A DNA stretch of 64,000 nt. Source: Ischnura elegans (taxonomy: Eukaryota; Arthropoda; Insecta; Odonata; Coenagrionidae). Shown here one piece after another: positions 11,743 through 22,199 of this stretch (the first letter of the stretch is position 1; each line of letters opens with the position of its first letter). Made by a program: the position numbers and the translations under genes. The notes beneath the pieces are model-generated. The model did no database searches and was not told where the DNA came from. It saw only the letters and a list, made by a program, of their open reading frames with translations. The stretch is taken from positions 310,001 through 374,000 of the forward strand of contig NW_025791669.1 of the NCBI RefSeq assembly GCF_921293095.1. Reading direction: 5' to 3'.

Positions 11743-11943
11743 GGTAAACTTTTCTCAGGATTCCCACCGGGTTAATGTTTTTATATCAGCCAACGTTTCA
11801 AGTACCATCTCGGCACTCATCACCAGGGATGAATATTGATTTATTTTAAATATTCAGCCCTGATGATGAGTGCCGAGACGGTACTTTAAACGTTGGCCGA
11901 TATAAAAACATTAACCCAGTGGGAATCCCGAGAAAAGTTTACC
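11743..11943. mobile_element. foldback element FB2 with hammerhead-like cores
   Basis: Arms 11743-11828 and 11857-11943 are inverted copies with few mismatches around a 28-bp AT-rich loop. The right arm reads CTGATGA (11860-11866), then a hairpin (AGTGCCG, loop AGA, CGGTACT), then TAAAC (11887-11891). The left arm, read on the minus strand, has CTGGTGA, the same hairpin and GAAAC. Each arm keeps the half of the hammerhead core (CUGAUGA ... GAAAC) that the other has lost. One extra base sits between CTGATGA and the stem, so the fit is good but not exact. Confidence 0.65.
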
Positions 11944-12368
11944 CACATTATTCGCCGGGAAAGCATAAAATCATATTCCATATAGCAGGTACATTGGTTC
12001 ATTCTAACTGTAATATTTCCTACACCTCATTCATAAAAACAGTAACGGTATGTTTGTCAACATTCAAATATATAACAATACCATCTATATAACATTCTAC
12101 TCCTTCCATTCCTTCAAATAATTGTGTTATCACTCGACTCAATAATTCAGGAGCACAAGTTAGTCCCATTGCCAACCTCAAAAATCTGTCTCTCCCAAAA
12201 GGAGTTGCAAATGTACTGAGTTTGGAACTTTTCTCACCCAACTGCACCATATAGAATCCTGAACTTGCATCCAATAAAGAATAATAGCATGAACCACTTA
12301 GCTTTGCTGAAATTTCTTCTAATGTGGGAAATTTATATCGTGGTCTTAAAATTGCCCTATTTAAATGT

Positions 12369-12425
12369 CTTGGATCTAAACATATTTAGAATATATATTA
12401 TATTCTAAATATGTTTAGATCCAAG
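12369..12425. repeat. 57-bp palindrome at the break inside the gypsy fossil
   Basis: The 27-bp arms CTTGGATCTAAACATATT... (12369-12395) and their inverse (12399-12425) flank a 3-base centre. The palindrome marks the point where reverse transcriptase sequence stops and gag-start sequence begins, so it probably formed during the deletion that joined them. Confidence 0.75.
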
Positions 12426-12572
12426 TTCCATGCCCATGCCCATTTGCCCATAGGTGAATACCATTTAACTGTATCACAGTTTTCGCCTTTTCCACCATGG
12501 TGCAACTGACTTAATTTCCTGATTTCTTTCGTGTCATCACTAATAGTCGATCCTCGTACACTTCTCACACCA

Positions 12573-12772
12573 TGTTGTGATTTAATCTAATCACCTTTTA
12601 AATCAATAGCAGACTTTCAACTAAGTTAAATTTATTGGCACATAAGACCTACATACTCAGTCTTACAACATACTGCCCGCTGAATCAACTGATCACGGCT
12701 AACTTCTGCACAGTGCCATGTGTGCCACTGGCGCTGGTGACAAATAGGTGAAACACAGCTTTGAGGCACTCA
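12573..12772 (-). repeat. gypsy 5' LTR
   Basis: About 200 bp, matching 8195-8394 with roughly 7 per cent substitutions plus a 5-base indel by hand alignment. The gag start lies on its low-coordinate side, so on the minus strand it is the 5' LTR. The outer end blurs after 12770, and I saw no clear target duplication. Confidence 0.75.
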
Positions 12773-12775
12773 ATG

Positions 12776-13662
12776 CAATCACCAACAGTGCCGAATTTTG
12801 GTGAAAAAAGTTAAAGGTTTGAGTTGGGAGATGGAATTTTTAAATTCATTTGGCAGCCCATTTTTTTGGTACGATTTAAATAGATAAGCCACCGGATCGC
12901 TAAAACTTTCATCCATGATATTTCCCAGAAAATTTTGAAAAACATTTTAAGAATGGGTTCCACATGTTGTTTTCGATTGACTTCAATTACTTTTGAAATG
13001 CCAAGTACTTCAGCAATGCCCTATTCTATGACCCAATACACATTCCTCCTTTGATCTTTGCCTCTCTGACTTAAGGGAATTTTTGTTTCAAGTAATTAAA
13101 ACCTGCACCATTTAAGTCCATGGATTTCACAATATTTTAAAAAGTCATCATTTACTCTGTGGAGGTGGCAAAAGAATATTTTTCGGATTGACAAAAAGGA
13201 CACTTCTGGATCCAGAAAGAATTGCATTATGTTTCAACCATTTTTTTTTTTTTCAAGAAATCTTTGTCTCTGCTGTCCCACTCTCGGATGAAGCAACAAT
13301 ATATCATGTGGCCTAGCTGTGAGCCCATTAAAATTGCTATTACTTGTGTGTCACCACAGATCTTCCACTTAAATATTTGGTAGAGAAATTTTTCTATTAT
13401 TTACCACAAATTCTCGTAAGATATTTTATGGCAGTTCCATGAGCTATCATTATTGATGGGAGCACTTTGCCATTATGTAAGAGAATAGCATTTAAAACAC
13501 CCTTGGAGGAATCAAGTAGCAAACGCCAATCATCTGTGTTGAATTCAAAATTAAAGTATCCATAACAGAGAGAACATCAAAGTTGCAAAAATTAAAGTTG
13601 TTTTCTTGAGGAAGAAACTTATTTAAGTCTGCCATGGAAAGATCGATGGATAGAAATTTTCG
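12776..13662. other. no recognised gene
   Basis: AT-rich unique-looking DNA between the gypsy 5' LTR and the Tigger-like MITE. Minus-strand fragments look coding-like in places (about 12960-12790) but match no family I know. Confidence 0.4.
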
Positions 13663-13664
13663 TA

Positions 13665-14260
13665 CAGTAGATTCCGTGTAATGGGTCCACCGGTTACTTG
13701 GGGCAGCCGTTTAATTGGGGCAGATCTTGAAGATCAGAACCCAATAGAGGAATATCCCAGAGTATTCTCCACTTAATTGGGACTGCATGCCGCTTTATTG
13801 GGCCATTAGTCGGCGACAATGACTCTATACTCATGACGAAATTAAATTTTTTTGTTTTCAGAATACTATTTTTTTATATTTTCCTCCTTCGATTTACTCT
13901 TATTTTTCACAAATGCTCCTATTCTTGCCCTATTTTGAAAGCTCTTGTTGTTATATTATCCTCAAGAGGATAGGACTTTTCTTTAATAGGACTTAGTAAA
14001 AGACATTCATTCAGCGTTGCCCGAGGCAGTGAAAAATATTTTTAACTAAAGTGTTATAATTTAAAAAAATTATCATAATTAACTAAACTCTCTGATTTCT
14101 TAATCAAATTAATAGTTTAATAAACTTATATTGCATTGTAAACATTCTTTAGTCTTCTTTCTATCATTTTAACGTTTGTTTATGGCTATATACAAGATAG
14201 TTCGCCTAATTGGGGCAAAGTGCAGAAGTCCGATGTGTCCCAATTTACCGGAATCTACTG
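13665..14260. mobile_element. Tigger/pogo-like MITE, full-length copy
   Basis: The inverted ends are CAGTAGATTCCGTGTAATGG and, on the other strand, CAGTAGATTCCGGTAAATTG. TA dinucleotides flank it at 13663-13664 and 14261-14262. Both ends continue with tandem 'TTGGGGC' wording. The interior (596 bp in all) has no transposase, so it depended on an autonomous pogo/Tigger relative. A truncated relative lies at 6400-6662. Confidence 0.85.
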
Positions 14261-14489
14261 TACTTGGATCCAGCAATTACCAGCCCTTTAATTGTTATCC
14301 TAATATTTCACCCTGCTTTTTGGATTAAATCAAATCGTGCACTAGATCATTTAAATCCTCTCGCATTTTAAAATTATGTCCGCCAGGTAAACTGGGTCAA
14401 AAATTTGAGTCCTTGGCCATAAATGTTCATTCTTACATTTTTGATAACTTCTGAATCTTCGATAAGAATAACATAATCCATTGGTTCCA

Positions 14490-15115
14490 CAGGGTTCCCA
14501 CTCAACAGTGAAAACCTTAAAACCGTGAATAAGCCGTGAATTTTGTCTACCGCGAGAAAACCTGGAAATAGCCGTGAATTTCGGCTTAAAACCTTAGAAA
14601 TCTCTCAAACTTGATTGTAGATCTACGATAGACAGATTAAAAGAAAAATCGATGTTTCCATCACGTTTCAAGGTCGAGTCACATGCAGATACTGTCCACG
14701 CATTTATCAGCGCACGTGTATTCGAAGCGCAATTATTAATTGGTCCATGTGCAAGGACAGCACATTGACCTTAAGCCTGCGATTGGAAGACGTTAACCCT
14801 GGCAAAAAATCAGGCACTTCTTCACCTCCCTGCCACCCTGCTCTCTCCATTTTCCCACTCACACCCTTTAGCTGGACATGAATTTTGCTTAATATAGGTG
14901 AAGTAATTAGAGATAGCACTGTCATTGCTGCATTTGCATTCAGGGTATCTGTCGTGTTTGTTACATTGTTAGTTAATGTGCAGCCGATGATTGTTACGTG
15001 ATCAATATTTCTGGCTAAAATGCCTTATCTATAAACCGTGAATTTGATGATACTCAGACCGTGAAAACCTGGAAAAAACAGTGAATTTTATAATGTAGTT
15101 AGAGTGGGAACCCTG
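14490..15115. mobile_element. non-autonomous TIR transposon, copy B (hAT-like ends)
   Basis: This is the longer relative of 167-639. It begins CAGGGTTCCCACTCAAC and ends GTTAGAGTGGGAACCCTG, with CCGTGAATTTTGTCTACCG and TAAAACCTT shared inside. At about 626 bp it holds an extra ~150 bp that copy A lacks, so copy A is an internal-deletion derivative. No matching target duplication is seen here. Confidence 0.8.
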
Positions 15116-16689
15116 GGAACAAACTTCTAAATTTTCAGAGTGAGGGATCACTAGTGTCGCAGATTCCAAGTTATTTGGTTATTTTGCTGTTTGTTTTGAC
15201 TTTATGGTATTTCCTTTCATTTTTCTAACAAAAATAACAACCCGAACAGTGGTCCTAAGGGTCCCATGAAGTCATGGGGATGGTAAAATTCTTATGAAAT
15301 TCTACCACAGTTCAATCAGTGAGGGGCCTTATACAGGTGCTAAACATCACAAATGGGAGCCCATCTTTTATCTTGGTAGACCAACAGAGAGTCAAAATAA
15401 AGCTTATAGCACTGTCTCAAAAAGAGAGTATGTAATATTCTTTTGCGCCTTAATGGTAATTTCACCACACATAACCAAAAACCTTCGGGATGGTTCACGC
15501 ACTACGTAGGCGTGGTGAATGGTAGCCACTTCTCAGAGATTACATACTATGCAATAAGCTGTAATTTCCTGCCGACAACAAAATTCTCAAACCATCTTCA
15601 GAGAAAAAAGAAACGTCTTCACGCCCCCTCAGTTAATCACATACTGATGTAAAATGGCAGCTGATTCAGTATTGATTTGAATTAAATGAAATGATAGGTG
15701 CAAGTTTAAACATGTTTTGACAGGATAGGAAGGCATAACAATTTAGTACAACATAATTTGGCAGGAAAGTTTTATTTTCACCTGCTCATGCTATCAAAAT
15801 ACTTAAATTAATTGAAGTACATATAACTTACGTGGAAGAAAAATCATACAGTGAGCCGTCCCAAGGAAACTAGATGCGATAGAAAGAATCTAAGCACAGA
15901 TTTGCAATCAGGTCAAATAATACATCTAAGATCACCCAATAATGTTCTTAGGACAAAATGTATGTCAACCAGTGTTATCAGTCATTCCTATATTATCTTT
16001 ACAATGAAATAAAGGAATGAGGTACCCTTCTAACACCCAATTGCTGTATTTGGTTGAATTACATTGCTCTGTCATATAATTCGTATGAAAAGGGCTTAGT
16101 CAGGCCATGTGCAGATTGCTAGGTGCGAAAGCAATTGAAGTAATTCCTGAAGGAAGTGCCACTTGATAACAATCCAATTTGCTTGGTTAGGTGTCCTTTA
16201 TGTCAGCTTGTATGTTAAATCTTCAAAAATGTTCAACATGTGATGAAAACATTTCCTTTGAGTTGTTTAAATTCCAGTATTTAATTTGAAATATCAAGAC
16301 TACAATTGTTCATCAATTCCCAGGTCATGCATATTGGGGTCACTCAACAATTCTCTATACACAAAGGAATACTTTAGTTTCACCAAACTGATTATGTACA
16401 CAAGGTTTGCAATCCGGTTGACTGAAATGCAAGACTTAAAAGGGATAGAATTTTTCATAGTAAGCTTGTTTTAGACCATGCAATGCTTTCTTAAGCTAGC
16501 AAACTCTGTCATCGTGTCCTATGTTGACAAAAGCTATAAGCTGTGTCTTACAAGTGTCTCTAAGAACTACTCTACGTTTAAGGTAAAAGTTTTAACTGCT
16601 AAATGATAAGTTCTTGGGTTGAAATCAGCTGCAAGAGCAAACATCATTGTAATGGTTTTATGTGCAATAATTTGAGATAAAGTCACCCA
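15116..16689. other. no recognised gene; holds R2 copy 3
   Basis: Only short open frames without recognisable domains (15294-15509, 15443-15652, 16286-16474 on plus). The inverted R2 copy is at 15859-15978. Confidence 0.45.
15859..15978 (-). repeat. dispersed repeat R2, copy 3 (inverted)
   Basis: On the minus strand it reads AACACTGGTTGACATA, then TTTTGTCCTAAGAAC, GGGTGATCTTAGATGTATTA and GCATCTAGTTTCCTTGGGAC, parallel to 7409-7545. Confidence 0.6.
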
Positions 16690-17060
16690 TGTCATCATCT
16701 TGTGGTGTTCTGCCCGTCGGCAGGTCCCCCGTGCCAATGGTGTCTCCATTCCCTCCTGTCTCCGGCCACCTCCTTGAAGTCTCCATATCTTCCAATTTTT
16801 ATGTTGTCAAAGAACTTCAGCCTTCTCCTTCCCCTTCTTCTGACCCTTCCACCGTTCCCTCCGAAGCTACTTTCAAAATTCCATTCCCTCTAATCAAATG
16901 TCCCAGCCAGCTGCCCTTCGATTTGTTTTATCCATCAACATTCATTTCTCCTCTATCCTATTTAACACTTGCGCATTCCTAACTCTACCCATCCACCGTA
17001 TTTCCATGCAATGCACACCATTTCTTAGAAAACATCCTTTGGCGTCAAGTGTTACTTGAA
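16690..17060 (-). mobile_element. RTE-like LINE fragment, C-terminal end of ORF2
   Basis: Minus-strand pieces read GTFD/GNG then RRRLKFFDNIKIGRYGDF, KEVAGDRREWRHHWHGG and a tail resembling ...RAEHH. This is the C-terminus of RTE/BovB-like LINE proteins, where a GHLIRGNG...GRRR..L.D.I...Y...K..A.DR..WR pattern is usual. Frames are broken. The upstream reverse transcriptase is not attached, so this is a separate fragment or the displaced tail of copy B. Confidence 0.7.
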
Positions 17061-18399
17061 ATGTGTGAGTATGGCCTCGAAGGCCTAATTGTACCACACC
17101 ATTTACATTCTAGTAGTTTTTTAACCTAATTCGAAATTACTAATTCCCATGAATTGTTCTCTACAAGGTATCAGTATGTTTGATTTTTCTTCACTAGCCA
17201 TGGATTTGTTTTTACTAAGTGGCTAAATGCAACTTTGTCCTACTATTTGGATAACCTTGTCTTGAAATTCCGTGGGTCATCTGTTTCTTACTGGAAACCG
17301 TTGAAATATGCCCGCATAATTTCTCATTTACTGAATTTTCTGCAGTATTAGTATCCTGCTATGGTGCTTTTGTTTCTTTATCTACTGTGGATCTATCAAG
17401 CAGAAAGTGGTATTTATTATTGATTCTGAACTACCAAGTACGTGCTGGAGTACATTGACCTTATTTCTTTCATTTATCATTTCCATTATTGACCTGTGGA
17501 CTTTCCAATTAATGTGAAAACATGTTTGGCTCATTGATGGCACCCTTATATTAAATTGGTAATGGTTTTTCGATACATTAACAGGAAATGTAACAACGTA
17601 TGCTTTTGCAATCTCCCTAGGATTAACAAATTTGAATCTAAGGTGTAATTACATTATCCATTGACTTTTAATTTAATCAGGCCTTCTTTTCTCTGGACCA
17701 CTTCTTGTCAGGCAACTGTCTCAGAAGTGCTTATGAAGTAGTGCTGAGATACTCAGCAGTTTCATTGCCTCAGTCCAATACCATTTGTTTAACCCTGGGG
17801 GTCCAGTAGACCCCAACAAATTTATATTTTGCTGTTACTTGTTGAAAAAGTGAGTTGTGGGTAGCTCACCCCCACGTAAATTCCTTTTCATGTTTTTAGA
17901 AGCAAAAAATGTGACGGGTGCAGCCATTAACATGCTTTGTGTAATACAAAAGAAATATTAAAAATGATTGGGTCGCGTAAGTGCTTGTGAAGGAGCCCTA
18001 GTTTCAAGGTACTCGGCAGTTATCATTGCCTCAGTCCAATATCATTTGTTTAAATCAGTGCCATACACCAGAACCAGACTTTGCTGCCTTTAGGAATAGA
18101 TTTATTAGTGCGTTTCACTAACCCGTTTTCAACTGGAGTTAAGGCGACTGTGGTTTCTTCAATTAACCATATCAAAGCGTAACAAAAAATTGTCTCCGTG
18201 AAATCATCAAGAAAGGAAGTTATTCTCAAAGAGCCATAAAATACAGCTTCCTAAATTGTACCACATAAGTTTGAGTGTACTTAACTATTTTATTCTTAGG
18301 CTGCACAAATGTAGGTGATATTTAGCATGTTTACCCCAAGTACAGGTTATATGTTTGTCTTTGGATCAGTTTTGAAATGACTCCCAGAAGCTATGGATG
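17061..18399. other. no recognised gene; one imperfect tandem duplication
   Basis: The stretch around 17722-17795 (AAGTGCTTATGAAG ... TCATTGCCTCAGTCCAATA) recurs at 17976-18050, period about 254 bp. Between them sits GGGGGTCCAGTAGACCCC, a short hairpin. No coding is seen. Confidence 0.5.
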
Positions 18400-21030
18400 C
18401 TCTCACAAGATTTATGCTTCCTTTTCAATTCTTGCCATCCACTAGTCCCATGAATATTGTCTTCATCAGGTCATCATGTCTCAAGATGTGGGCTATATGG
18501 TTGTTCTGTCTTCTCATTAAGGTTTTAATGAGGCTTCTCTCCTAGACATCTTAGGATTCTCCCTTACTAATTTGATTTGTCCATATGATCCTCATCATTC
18601 ATCTGTAGCACCAGATCTTGATGGCCTCTATCCTTGCTTTCTACGTGATTTTTTGCTTACCTATTTTTGTGTTTGTCTCCACTTTTCTTCTGCTGCATAC
18701 TAATACATTGGTTACATTTGTGTTTGTTTGCAGCTGATAGTATCCTTGACTGTACCCATATTAATCAGAATGTTTTTCGAAACCTTTTGTGTCTTTGCTA
18801 TGATGGCCATGTCAGCAGCAAATGTTAGCATGCTAATTTTTTCTCCATGGTTATTCACTTCCGAGGCCTATTCCTGGATTTCATGAATGGTTTTTTTGAT
18901 GTAAACGTTGAAAGTTACGGGTGACAAAAAACAACCTTGTCTCACTCTATTCATTATTCTTGCTTCTTCACAGCTAGGCCCTGATGTTATCACCACTGTT
19001 AGAGTAGTTTCCTTCATCAAAGAAAACAAAAGGCATTAATTGCAATTCATTACCCACCATTAGTAATATACAAATTATTTGGTTTTAGAAATCCCAGTTA
19101 TGGTGAAGGTTAATGGTCAATTTTAACCTCATTTGGAAAAGGCTTGAATGGTACCCATGCGATGCCACTCCACGTGACGTCACAGGGACCAAGTTTCTAT
19201 ACAAGTAGATAGGAGTTTTACATCGTCTGAGATTACCAGTGTACGTATGAGGCACGGAACTCAGGGAAACATCTCTTAATAATAACCTATTAATATTGCC
19301 TATCTTCAGAAGTTTGCTTTGTTTATAGGGTATTAATAATCCTTATTTAAGCCAAGCGCTACCTGCTAGCAGGTTGCATTGCAGTGGCACTCCTATCGCC
19401 ACCCCAAGGTCACCTCCCACGGTGGCAGCAGGAACCAGAATGACGTCACACGGGCTTTTCCCACCATTCATACTTAGCTGTCGCGTTTTCGTGGGCTTGA
19501 AATTTTTCACTTCTCATTTAATCACGAAAAATAGATAATGTCATTTAAAATTCTATAAGCGTGAAATGCCTATTCCAGTAGTAATAATATTTCAATTTAT
19601 GCAATATAGAAGTAATAGGAAACCACCCTATTGGTTTTTGTAGAAACCGCGTTTTCTTTTTCCGTTTTCTTCTGTCATTGTAGAGAACTCCCAATTTCAT
19701 TTAGGAATCCCAACATTGTGTTCCAATCCGCATTGTTTTATTTTTTTAGTTTAATAAATAGATACACATACAGCAATACTGCCAATTTAAAGTGCACTTA
19801 TAACAACAAATATTAAATAATTAAAGAATAATTATTTGTTACAAATTTAAATAGAATAAAAAAGAAAGACAAACATTGTCAAACGCCTTCTCTAATTCCA
19901 CGAAAGCAACAAACGTTGGCTTGTTCCTTTCCATTCCCATATCTGTGAGCAGCCCAAGGCCCAAATAATGCATCCCTTGTGCATGTGGTTTATCTGAATC
20001 CAAATTGCTCATCATGGGAATAGTCCTCGGCTCTTCTTTCTATTCTTCAAGAGGTTGTCCTTGTCAGTATATACAATGCATGTGTATTCAGGCTTATGGT
20101 CCTTATATTTTTGCAGTTATCCACTCTCTTCATCTTAGGAATTGATTATAATGTTTCTCTCGAAGTTCTGTGATATCCCATATGTCGAATACATTTCAGT
20201 AATGATTGTGTAAAACTGGTTCAATGTTTTTTCTCCTGCATTTTAAATTTGCACTGGCAGAATATCAGCAATTGCAGATGCTTTATTTATCCGGAGGTCT
20301 CTTAGAGCCTTAGTGAAATGCTGTTAAGGCGTGTGGCTTCCATGTCATCTATGTTCACATCTTCCAGGTAGTCTTTCCATGTCTTCACTTTGCCTTCGTT
20401 TTCAATAAGTACTTTTCCATTTTAGTCCCTTGGGGTATTACATTTTGTGCTCCTATACTGAAAGTGGTTACTCACTATATATTGTATAGGCGGCCTCCAC
20501 TTTCCCATGTGGAAGATTGTTTTTTTTCTGCATCTTGACAGATGTTTTAATCCATGCTTCTGTAGTCTTCATTGCTGTACAGCATATCTCATTCCATCTT
20601 CTCTTGAAGAAAATACCACCCTTTCTGTGTTTTCTCAGCCTTTTTTTATCTTTTTAATTCAATGAGATCTTAATCCTGTCTGATCCATGGTTTTTTTCAT
20701 AAAGACTTCTATTTTACGAAGACCTTCTTCAGCTGCTGCCTGCAGACCACTTCTAATGATTATCCAGCTCCCTTGCACTGAAATATTGGTTATATCCTCC
20801 CCCGTTTTTTCTGCAGTTTTATGTAAAAGGCAGTTCTTTCTCAGCCTCCTGTAATGTGTCGAACTGCTGTATGTTTTTCATGGTTTTCTTCAAATGATCG
20901 AATTGTAGGTGGTATTTCATCATGAACAAGTCATGGCAACTGTTGATTTCTGCCCCTGGGTAACATTTGTTGTCCTCTACTTTGTTACTTAATTGTTGTT
21001 TCACTAGATTAAGAAGATATGGAATTCATA
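18400..21030 (-). mobile_element. RTE-like LINE fragment B (linker, RT and tail), interrupted
   Basis: Minus strand. From 21030 downward come the linker (FDHLKKTMKNIQQFD), RT fingers (about 19930-19870, PTFVAFVELEKAFDNV) and, beyond an insert at about 19030-19860, the RT palm (18545-19030, with a decayed RFAADMAIIA). At 18540-18400 follows IAHILRHDDLMKTIFMG, the post-RT segment. The insert carries the spacer and R1 copy 3. Stops and shifts show it is dead. With fragment A it covers most of one LINE family. Confidence 0.8.
19308..19640. repeat. dispersed repeat R1, copy 3
   Basis: It matches 3229-3590 through the right end (GGAAACCACCC). It is part of the second copy of the ~1.1-kb duplicated unit, 18545-19640. 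Confidence 0.65.
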
Positions 21031-22199
21031 TCTTATATTCTGAGGTTCATTTTTAGCATGTCCCCACCCTCAAGTTTTCTTACCTACTTCTGTTCAGGAA
21101 CGATTTAACATTCCATGTTCCCCTCCTTAGAAGTCCTAGGGCATTTGACCGATGTACCCTCTCGAGTAGTCCCTATGTGGAGATTTGAATTGGGAACTAG
21201 TAAATCATCAAAATATTACACTTGAGAGAATTCCATCATGTCATGATATAAATGTAATGGAGTAGCTGCGGCCTGTCAGGATGGTGATTTTTATTTTTAT
21301 CTTTATAACTCCATTCCTGTAAGATGAAAAGTCGTGATTTTTTTTCTAAAGCCAAGTGGTCCATAATGATCCCACGATTGTCATTGATTATTAACTGCGT
21401 GAGGTAATGCAGCTGCAAAAAAATAAAGTTTACAAAAAAGTCTCGCTTGTAACACTTTTCATTGTCAGCATCCACAGGGGAAGGCCATGCGAATACAGAC
21501 TCATGGTTCATTTTAAAGTAATCATCAATATATGAGCAAAGATCCTGATGAAAATCATTGTGAGTCTGACGTTCCTTTTAGTTTAAAAAAACCTTCATTC
21601 ATGGTGACGACAAAAAAATACTCTTTTTCGAGGCACATAGAAATGACACAATTTATAGGAGATATAAGCTTATGTTCATGATTAAACAATAATAGAGCAT
21701 GCATTATCTCACTATAACGTATGCTACTGGCGCTGAGAGTAGGAAACACATACGCAATCATGTGAATGTACTCCACCATGTACTACTAATTTAATGCTAT
21801 CTGAACTATTCGAGCAAAGGAAGTTTTAATTAAAAAAAACTGCATGATCCATGGTACACTATCACATTCTACATTCCTTTTAACCTGTGTCCAAAGACCA
21901 GGTACATTTCATATCCAGATGTATTGACATCGCAGGAATGTACATTATCAAATGTCAAAGGGAACCGTCGTCAAGTCATTTGAATTGACAAATTTCTGCG
22001 GTACTTCACCCTTTCAAAGTTTCATGTAGTCATTCTATATAATTGGAAATTTAAAAACAGTAAAATTACATTTTCAACATTACCAATTGATTTGAAAGTG
22101 AGCCTCTTTTTAACTGGCTGACCACATTCTAAGATGTCTCATTGATTTTCAAGAAGTCTAAAAATCTTTTTTGATTGTTGGCCACTTCCTCCCTCAAGA
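21031..22199. other. no recognised gene
   Basis: Two minus-strand open frames (21236-21511 and 21555-21779) have no domain I recognise. They may be the eroded upstream or downstream part of the neighbouring multicopy gene. Confidence 0.4.

Larger units (their letters stand above)
7760..12772 (-). mobile_element. Ty3/gypsy LTR retrotransposon fossil with nested insertions
   Basis: Broken gypsy-class element on the minus strand. Recognisable parts from 5' to 3' are an LTR (12573-12772), the start of gag (near 12497), reverse transcriptase (12274-12020 and on), RNase H (11124-10744 and 10160-10030, including the IADALSRSP region), integrase core (9645-9247) and a pol C-terminal SH3-like segment (9070-8840). 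A second LTR (8195-8394) follows, then a gag segment (8120-7830) and a partial third LTR (7760-7825). The protease and much of gag are absent from the main copy. It has many breaks and looks old: the two longer LTRs differ at about 15 of 200 sites by my count. At least four other elements sit inside it. Confidence 0.85.
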
